From: Acidimicrobiia bacterium
GTDB lineage: Bacteria > Actinomycetota > Acidimicrobiia > IMCC26256 > JAOSJM01
Assembly (NCBI GenBank): GCA_027494165.1
Contig: JAOSJM010000005.1
Location: forward strand, 434,001 to 498,000
Direction of reading: 5' to 3'
Length of the DNA: 64,000 nt
Shown: piece by piece, positions 54,559 to 64,000 of the stretch
Layout: each line of letters starts with the position of its first letter
How positions within the stretch are numbered: position 1 is the first letter of the stretch
Position numbers and translations under genes: made by a program
The notes under the pieces: model-generated
Seen by the model: the letters and a program-made list of their open reading frames with translations, nothing else
Told to the model about the DNA's origin: nothing
The model's database searches: none

Positions 54559-55818
54559 TCAGGCGCTGCGCCGGCCCCGCTCGTCCTCGATGGTCACGAA
54601 CGTGGGCGCGACCCGGGAGCGGACGACGTCGAGGTCGATGACGCACTTGGCGACGTCGGAGCGTGACGGCAGGTCGTACATGACGTCGAGGAGCACCTCC
54701 TCGAGCATCGCCCGCAGGCCCCGGGCCCCGGTGCCCCGCTTCAGGGCCTCGTCGGAGACCCCGTCGAGCGCGTCGTCGGTGAAGATCAGCTCGACGTCGT
54801 CGAACTGGAAGAACTTCTGGTACTGCTTGAGCAGCGCGTTCTTCGGCTCGACGAGGATGCGGATGAGCGCCTCCTTGTCGAGGTTGTGGACCGCCCCGAT
54901 GACGGGGGAGGCGACCCACGAACTCGGGGATGAGCCCGAACCTGAGGAGGTCCTCGGGCAGCACCCGGTTGAGGATCGTGCCGAGATCCTTCTCGTCGGC
55001 CCGGCGGATGTCGGCACCGAAGCCCACGCCGCGGTTGCCGATCCGGTTCTCGATGATCTTGTCGATGCCGGCGAACGCCCCACCGCAGATGAACAGGACG
55101 TTCGTGGTGTCGATCTGGATGAACTCCTGGTGCGGGTGCTTGCGCCCGCCCTGGGGGGCACCGAGGCGGTCGTCCCCTCGAGGATCTTCAGGAGCGCCTG
55201 CTGCACGCCCTCGCCGGACACGTCACGGGTGATCGAGGGGTTCTCGGCCTTGCGGGCGATCTTGTCGATCTCGTCGATGTAGATGATCCCGGTCTCGGCC
55301 TTCTTGACGTCGTAGTCGGCGGCCTGGATCAGCTTGAGGAGGATGTTCTCGACGTCCTCGCCCACGTAGCCGGCCTCGGTGAGCGCGGTGGCGTCGGCGA
55401 TGGCGAACGGGACCTTCAGCATGCGGGCGAGCGTCTGGGCGAGCAGCGTCTTCCCGCACCCGGTCGGGCCGAGGAGCAGGATGTTGCTCTTCTGCAGCTC
55501 GACGTCGGGGTCGCCGTAGGCGCCGACCTGCACCCGCTTGTAGTGATTGTAGACCGCGACCGACAGGATCTTCTTCGCGTGCTCCTGCCCGATCACGTAG
55601 TCGTTGAGGTAGTCGTAGATCTCGCGCGGCTTGGGGAGCTCGTCGAACTTGACCTCGGTGCTCTGGGCGAGCTCCTCCTCGATGATCTCGTTGCAGAGGT
55701 CGATGCACTCGTCGCAGATGTAGACACCGGGCCCGGCGATGAGCTTCTTGACCTGCTTCTGGCTCTTCCCGCAGAACGAGCACTTCAGCAGGTCGCCCCC
55801 GTCACCGAACTTCGCCAC
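54559..55818 (-). CDS. clpX: ATP-dependent Clp protease ATP-binding subunit ClpX (two compensating frame disruptions)
   Basis: [41 protein letters not shown]...[78 protein letters not shown]. Confidence 0.95.
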   Translation of the reverse strand: MAKFGDGGDLLKCSFCGKSQKQVKKLIAGPGVYICDECIDLCNEIIEEELAQSTEVKFDELPKPREIYDYLNDYVIGQEHAKKILSVAVYNHYKRVQVGAYGDPDVELQKSNILLLGPTGCGKTLLAQTLARMLKVPFAIADATALTEAGYVGEDVENILLKLIQAADYDVKKAETGIIYIDEIDKIARKAENPSITRDVSGEGVQQALLKILEGTTASVPPRAGASTRTRSSSRSTPRTSCSSAVGRSPASTRSSRTGSATAAWASVPTSAGPTRRISARSSTGCCPRTSSGSGSSPSSWVASPVIGAVHNLDKEALIRILVEPKNALLKQYQKFFQFDDVELIFTDDALDGVSDEALKRGTGARGLRAMLEEVLLDVMYDLPSRSDVAKCVIDLDVVRSRVAPTFVTIEDERGRRSA

Positions 55819-55852
55819 GACCTCTCCCCTCTGCCCCGGCTCGCCCTGCGGG

Positions 55853-56488
55853 TCAGCTCACCCCGGCCGCCGTCGCCACCGAGGCCAGCTCGCGGCTCGA
55901 GATGACCTCGTCGACGATCCCGTACTCCCGCGCCTCGTCGGCGCTCATGATGAAGTCGCGATCGGTGTCCTTCGAGACCTTGTCGACCGACTGGCCGGTG
56001 TGGTGGGCCAGGATCTGGTCGAGGAGCTCCCGCATGCGGATGATCTCCTTGGCCTGGATCTCGATGTCGACGGCCTGCCCGGAGGCACCACCGTGCGGCT
56101 GGTGGATGAGGATGCGGGCATGGGGCAGCACGAAGCGCTTGCCGTTCGTCCCGGCCGCGAGGAGCACGGCCGCGGCGGACGCCGCCTGCCCGACGCAGAT
56201 CGTCTGCACGTCGGGCTTGATGTACTGCATCGTGTCGTAGATCGCGAAGAGCCCCGTGATCTCGCCACCCGGCGAGTTGATGTAGATCGAGATGTCCTTG
56301 TCGGGGTCCTCGCTCTCGAGGTGGAGGAGCTGGGCGATCACGAGGTTCGCCACCGTGTCGTCGATCGGCGTACCCAGGAAGATGATCCGCTCCTTGAGCA
56401 GCCGCGAGTAGATGTCGAAGGCCCGCTCACCCCGGTTGGTCTGCTCGATGACGGTCGGCACGAGGTAGTTGCGGATGGGCTCGGTCAC
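55853..56488 (-). CDS. clpP: ATP-dependent Clp protease proteolytic subunit
   Basis: [92 protein letters not shown]. Confidence 0.96.
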   Translation of the reverse strand: MTEPIRNYLVPTVIEQTNRGERAFDIYSRLLKERIIFLGTPIDDTVANLVIAQLLHLESEDPDKDISIYINSPGGEITGLFAIYDTMQYIKPDVQTICVGQAASAAAVLLAAGTNGKRFVLPHARILIHQPHGGASGQAVDIEIQAKEIIRMRELLDQILAHHTGQSVDKVSKDTDRDFIMSADEAREYGIVDEVISSRELASVATAAGVS

Positions 56489-57914
56489 TCGGACTCCTCC
56501 TCGGCCGTCCCGGTGGGGTCGGCCAGCTCGTGTTCGTGCTGCCCCTCGTCCTCCGTGGGCGGCTCCGCCGCTCCCCCCGGGGGAGGCTCAGGTCGACGGG
56601 GTTCCCCTCCTCATCGACCACCTGGGCTGCATCGACCAGGAACTGGAGCGCCTTTCCCCGGGCCACCTCAGAGCGTACCGCTTCGATGCTCCCCCTGCGC
56701 TCGAGGTCCCGGCGGACCCGCTCGGGCTTCTCCCCGACCCGCTCCGCGAGCCGGGCGATCTCGGCGCCGACCTCCTCCTCGGTGGCCCCGATGGCCTCCC
56801 GGGCCACGACCGCCCGCAGTCCGAGGTCGGCCCGGACGGCCTTCGTGGCTCCCTCGCGGACGCCGGCCACGAACGTCTCCTGGTCCTGGCCGGTGGCCCC
56901 CAGGTACTGGGGGATGGTCACCCCCTGGTGCTCGAGGCGGTGCGCGAGGTCGTGGAGCCGGCGTTCCATCTCCTGGTGGACGAGGGCGTCGGGGATCTCG
57001 ACGTCGACGAGGTCGGCCAGGGCCTCGAGGACCCGGTCGCGCACGAGCATCTGGGCCTGGACGACGGCGACGAGCTGGAGCCGGTGACGGACGTCGGCCC
57101 GCAGCTCCTCGAGGGTGTCGAACTCGCTCACCTCCGAGACCCAGTCGTCGGTGACCTCGGGGAGCACCTTGCGCTTGGCCTCCTTGACGATCACCGAGAA
57201 CGTGACCTCCTGGCCGGCGCGGTCCCCGAAGCGCTCGGGGAGCACGTCGGTGAAGCGCAGGATGTCGCCGGGCCGCTTGCCGTGGAGCTCGCCGTCGAGG
57301 CCCGGGACGACCATGCCGGAGCCGACCTCGTACAGGAAGTCGGTGGCGGTGAGCCCCTCGACCTGCTCGTCGTCGACGTATCCCTTGAGGTCGATCTGGG
57401 CGTAGTCGCCGTCGGTGAGCGGGTTCGGCGACTCCTCGAGGTCGGCGAAGCGCTCGCGGAGGCTCTGGACCTGGGCGTCGACGGCCTCGTCGGGGACCGT
57501 CGGTGTCGGGACCTCGACCGAGAGCCCCTCGTAGTCGGCCAGCTCCACGACGGGACGGATCTCGACCACGGCGTCGAACTCGACGTCGCCGGCCTCGCGA
57601 CCGGCGGTGATGTCGATCTCCGGTGGGGCGATGACGTCGACCTGCTCGGCGACGACGGCCTCGGCGAAGTAGTCGGGCAGGGCCTCCTGGAGGGCCTGCT
57701 CGCGGGCCGCCTCGGTCCCGAAGCGGGCTTCGAGGAGGCGCCGGGGGGCCTTACCGGGCCGGAAGCCGGGGATGCGGACCTCGCCGGCCAGCTTCCGGAA
57801 CGCGGCGTCGACGGCCTTCTCGAACACCGGCGCCGGCACGGCGACGTGGATCCTGACCTTGTTCCCCTCGAGCGGCTCGACCGAGGTGGTGATGGAGGGA
57901 GTGGCTGCGCCCAT
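56485..57914 (-). CDS. tig: Trigger factor (frame interrupted near 56573-56583)
   Basis: [47 protein letters not shown]...EITDDW-like [26 protein letters not shown]; expected C-term [12 protein letters not shown] in another frame. Confidence 0.93.
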
Positions 57915-58095
57915 GAGGACGCGCAGTCTACAGGCGGCTCCGCCCGCTCCCGGCACACGGGGCGCGAGGGCCGGACCCGCCGGGCCGACGGGGAGGCGGA
58001 CCGGCCGTCGGGACCACCGGGCCCGGGGGCAGGGCGGGCGCGCCACGGGGCCGGAGCACGGGTGCGGCTGGAGCGGGGCGGGACGAGCGACGACA

Positions 58096-58539
58096 ATGCC
58101 TGCCGTGCCGCCTCCCCAGCCCGACGCCGCCGGTCACCGGATCCTGCCGCACACCGCCGACCTCGTCGTCGAGGCCTGGGGACCGACGCTGGCCGAGTGC
58201 CTGGAGGAGGCCGTGAAGGCGCTCGTGGGGGCCTTCACCGACACCTCCGACGTCGTGGTCACCCGTACGGTTCCCGTGTCGATCGAGCCGTCGGGCCCCG
58301 AGGACCTGCTCGTCACCGTCCTCGAGGAGGTCATCTACGTCCTCGAGGTGCTGGGCGTCGTGCCCGTCGACGTCGCCCTGGAGGGGACCGAGGACGGCGG
58401 CGTCGGCGGATGCTTCGACGTGGCCCCGGTCGGCGCGGTCACGGTCACCGGCGCGATCCCCAAGGCGGTGTCGCTCGGGGACCTGGTCGTCGAGGAGCGC
58501 GACGGTCGCTGGGAGTGCCACGCCATCGTCGACGTCTGA
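58096..58539 (+). CDS. Archease-like protein
   Basis: HRILPHTADLVVEAWGPTLAECLEEAVKALVGAFTDTSDV...LLVTVLEEVIYVLEVLGVVPVDVAL...AVSLGDLVVEERDGRWECHAIVDV; opposite rtcB. Confidence 0.85.
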   Translation: MPAVPPPQPDAAGHRILPHTADLVVEAWGPTLAECLEEAVKALVGAFTDTSDVVVTRTVPVSIEPSGPEDLLVTVLEEVIYVLEVLGVVPVDVALEGTEDGGVGGCFDVAPVGAVTVTGAIPKAVSLGDLVVEERDGRWECHAIVDV

Positions 58540-58553
58540 CCGCGCCCCGGCGC

Positions 58554-58690
58554 CCTCCGACCCGGGTGTCGATACCCCCGCCCAGCGGGGGTGGGCACAC
58601 CCGAGAGCGAGAAACCTCCGACCCGGGTGTCGATACCCCCGCCCAGCGGGGGTGGGCACACCCGAGAGCGAGAAGCGTCCACACCCGGGA
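58554..58690. repeat. Duplicated 61-bp hairpin-bearing element plus a partial third copy
   Basis: CCTCCGACCCGGGTGTCGATACCCCCGCCCAGCGGGGGTGGGCACACCCGAGAGCGAGAA at 58554 and 58615; partial ACACCCGGGAGCG at 58681. Confidence 0.9.
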
Positions 58691-58699
58691 GCGCGGCGA

Positions 58700-60148
58700 T
58701 CAGCCCTTCACGACGCCGAGAGGGCGGAGGCGGGCGACCCGCCGGGCCAGACCCGCGTGCTCGCAGGTGGCCACGACCTCGTCGACGTCCTTGTAGGAGA
58801 ACGGCGCCTCCTCGGCCAGGCCGCGCTCGGAGCCGGCCCGGACCTCGATGCCCTCGGCCTCGAGCGCGGACCGCAGCTCCGAGCCCCGGATCCGACGCTT
58901 GGCCTCCGACCGGCTCATCGTGCGACCCGCGCCGTGGCACGTCGAGTGGAAGGCCCCGCCCCCCGGGACGCCGGCGAGGACGTAGGACGCCGTGCCCATC
59001 GAGCCCGGGACCAGGACGGGCTGGCCGGTGGCGCGCAGGCTCTCGGGCAGGTCGGGGTGGTGGGGCGGCAGGGCGCGGGTCGCGCCCTTGCGGTGCACGC
59101 ACAGGAGCCGCGAGCGCCCGTCCACCTCGTGGTGCTCGAGCTTGGCCAGGTTGTGGGACACGTCGTAGAGCAGGTCGAGCCGGCCGCCCCCGGTGACCTC
59201 CCGGAAGGCCTCGCGGGTGGCGTGGGTGAGCGCCTGGCGGTTGGCCCGGCCGTAGTTCGCCGCCGCGGCCATCGCGCCCAGGTAGGCCCCACCCTGGGCC
59301 GAGCGGACCGGCGCGCAGGCGAGCTGGCGGTCGGGGACCTCGATCCCGTGGGCGCTCATCGCCTTCGCCATGACCTTCACGTGGTCGGAGCAGATCTGGT
59401 GGCCCAGCCCGCGGGACCCGCAGTGGATCATCACGCAGACCTGGCCCCGGCGGAGGCCGAACGCCTCGGCGAGGAGCTCGTCGTAGACCGCGTCGACCAC
59501 CTGGACCTCGAGGAAGTGGTTGCCCGAGCCGAGGCTCCCCACCTGTCCCAGGCCGCGCTCCATCGCCCGCTCGCTGACCCGGACCGGGTCGGCGTCGGCG
59601 ACCCAGCCGCCGTCCTCGCAGTGCTCGAGGTCGCGGGCGACCCCGAACCCCTGCCCGACGGCGTAGCGCGCGCCGTCGAGCAGGACCCGCTCGAGCTCGC
59701 GCCGGCCCGCCACGTGCCACACCGCCCCCCGACCCAGCCCGGTCGGGATCCGGGCCGCCAGGGTGTCCATCAGGCGGGAGAGGTCGGGTTGGACGGCCCC
59801 GCGGTCCAGGTCCGAGGCGAGGAGGCGCACGCCGCACGAGATGTCGAAGCCGACCCCGCCGGGGGAGACCACCCCGCCGGCTTCGACGTCGGTGGCGGCG
59901 ACGCCGCCGATCGGGAAGCCGTAGCCCCAGTGGACGTCTGGCATGGCGTACGACGCCTCGACGATGCCGGGGAGGGTCGCCACGTTGGCGGCCTGCTCCA
60001 GGGACCGGTCCGACATCACGTCGGGGAGGAGCCGCCGGGAGGCGAAGACGACGGCCGGCACGCGCATCGCGCCCCGACGGTCGATCCTCCAGCGGTACGG
60101 GGTCTCCTCGACCAGCTCGATGGAGCCGGTCCGCACCGGGGGTTCCAC
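58700..60148 (-). CDS. rtcB: RtcB family RNA ligase
   Basis: [24 protein letters not shown]-like; [20 protein letters not shown]...[14 protein letters not shown]...[17 protein letters not shown]...[12 protein letters not shown]...[14 protein letters not shown]. Confidence 0.95.
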   Translation of the reverse strand: MEPPVRTGSIELVEETPYRWRIDRRGAMRVPAVVFASRRLLPDVMSDRSLEQAANVATLPGIVEASYAMPDVHWGYGFPIGGVAATDVEAGGVVSPGGVGFDISCGVRLLASDLDRGAVQPDLSRLMDTLAARIPTGLGRGAVWHVAGRRELERVLLDGARYAVGQGFGVARDLEHCEDGGWVADADPVRVSERAMERGLGQVGSLGSGNHFLEVQVVDAVYDELLAEAFGLRRGQVCVMIHCGSRGLGHQICSDHVKVMAKAMSAHGIEVPDRQLACAPVRSAQGGAYLGAMAAAANYGRANRQALTHATREAFREVTGGGRLDLLYDVSHNLAKLEHHEVDGRSRLLCVHRKGATRALPPHHPDLPESLRATGQPVLVPGSMGTASYVLAGVPGGGAFHSTCHGAGRTMSRSEAKRRIRGSELRSALEAEGIEVRAGSERGLAEEAPFSYKDVDEVVATCEHAGLARRVARLRPLGVVKG

Positions 60149-60286
60149 GGGTCCACGATCGCGCGCCGGCGGAACCCACGCCGGGCGCGTCGCTCCCCCG
60201 GCTGTCCCTCGGGACGCAGCCGTCGGTAAGGTCGCGCGGGTCGCGCCCGGCAGGAGAGGGCGCTCGGGCAGGAGGAACGCGGGGCC

Positions 60287-60676
60287 ATGAACCACGCCGA
60301 CGAGCTGGTGCGCACGCTGGTCACCCGGCCGGCCGTGTACGTGCAGCCCGACGCCAGCCTCCGGTCGGTCGCCGAGACGCTCGCCGAGGAGTCGATCGGG
60401 GCCGTGCTCGTGCGCGGGCCGCACGGCGCCGAGGGTCTGGTCTCCGAGCGTGACATCGCGATGGCCCTCGCCGAGGGCGCGAACCCCGACCGTACCCACG
60501 CCGTCGACGTGATGGCCGAGGAGCTGGTGTCGGTGACCCCCACCGACACGGTCCGCCACGCCGTGCACCTCATGCTCGAGTGCGAGATCCGCCACGTGCC
60601 GGTGGTCGAGGACGGGGTCGCCTTCGCCATGATCTCGGCTCGCGACGCGCTGAAGGCCCTGGCCACGGAGGACTGA
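60287..60676 (+). CDS. CBS-domain pair protein
   Basis: [50 protein letters not shown]...[46 protein letters not shown]. Confidence 0.92.
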   Translation: MNHADELVRTLVTRPAVYVQPDASLRSVAETLAEESIGAVLVRGPHGAEGLVSERDIAMALAEGANPDRTHAVDVMAEELVSVTPTDTVRHAVHLMLECEIRHVPVVEDGVAFAMISARDALKALATED

Positions 60677-60695
60677 GCGCGAGCCTCGCGGCGGC

Positions 60696-61184
60696 TCAGC
60701 GACGCTCGACCCGGCGGACCCCGCGACCCTCCCGCCAGGAGTCGATGGTGAGGTGGTCGCCCGCCGGCCGGAGGAGGGAGACGTCGACGACGTCGACCCG
60801 GAACAGGTCGAACGGCGGGGGTGGCTCGTAGCCCGTCCGGGCCGCGAACTCGCGCCGGAACACGTCGAACGTCGCCGGGTCGTCGATCTCCACGGCCCGG
60901 CCGCCGATCTTCGCGTCGCCCTCGGTGACCTCCTTGTCGACCGTCGCGCCGTGCAGGGCGAGCCTCGGATCGCGCCGGAGGTCGGCGACCTTCAGGGAGT
61001 CGGGCATCATCCCGAGCCACAGGTCGCCCGCCGCGAACAGCGGCTCGATGCCGCTGACCCGGGGCGACCCGTCACGGCGGAGCGTCGCGAGGATGGCGAG
61101 GCCGTGGGCCTCGAAGCGACCGCGGACGAGTGCCGCCAGCTCCTGGGCCTCCCGCTCGAGCTCCCCCACCGCGCCATGTGCCAT
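60696..61184 (-). CDS. Pyridoxamine 5'-phosphate oxidase-like FMN-binding protein
   Basis: [59 protein letters not shown]. Confidence 0.8.
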   Translation of the reverse strand: MAHGAVGELEREAQELAALVRGRFEAHGLAILATLRRDGSPRVSGIEPLFAAGDLWLGMMPDSLKVADLRRDPRLALHGATVDKEVTEGDAKIGGRAVEIDDPATFDVFRREFAARTGYEPPPPFDLFRVDVVDVSLLRPAGDHLTIDSWREGRGVRRVERR

Positions 61185-61258
61185 CCCCCCACTCCCGCCC
61201 CGGTGCCCGGAGCGCGGTCGCCGATCGTAGGGCGGAGCCGGAGGGCCTCGCGTGCAGC

Positions 61259-64000
<2,742 letters not shown>

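Overview
GC-rich actinobacterial chromosomal segment, probably Acidimicrobiia-like judging from gene content (inference only). It is mostly housekeeping genes: ybeY-phoH-bldD-like-rsmE-dnaJ-hrcA-hemW; lepA/rpsT; holA-folP-comEC-comEA; leuS; rsfS-LCP-nadD; moxR/VWA-proA-proB-obgE; rpmA-rplU-rne; rodA-mrdA-mreDCB-ndk; folC-valS; clpX-clpP-tig; archease/rtcB; dnaE2. The least ordinary stretch is about 18.2-20.8 kb. It holds a LexA-type palindrome, tRNA-Ala(GGC), two overlapping single-motif LAGLIDADG proteins that each end in a small CCCH-type zinc finger, and a HisH/HisF-like pair in which HisF lacks the canonical catalytic Asp130 (Gln instead). Other signals include a CIRCE-like operator inside the 3' end of hemW, an 18-bp perfect palindrome upstream of proA, a duplicated 61-bp hairpin element between archease and rtcB, a BldD homologue that keeps the c-di-GMP signature, and a secreted CAP protein with six 42-aa repeats. 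At least 15 conserved genes carry 1-nt frame disruptions, almost all in G/C homopolymers. This points to assembly or sequencing indels and must be considered before any gene is called a pseudogene. No searches were run; all homology calls are from reading the translations.
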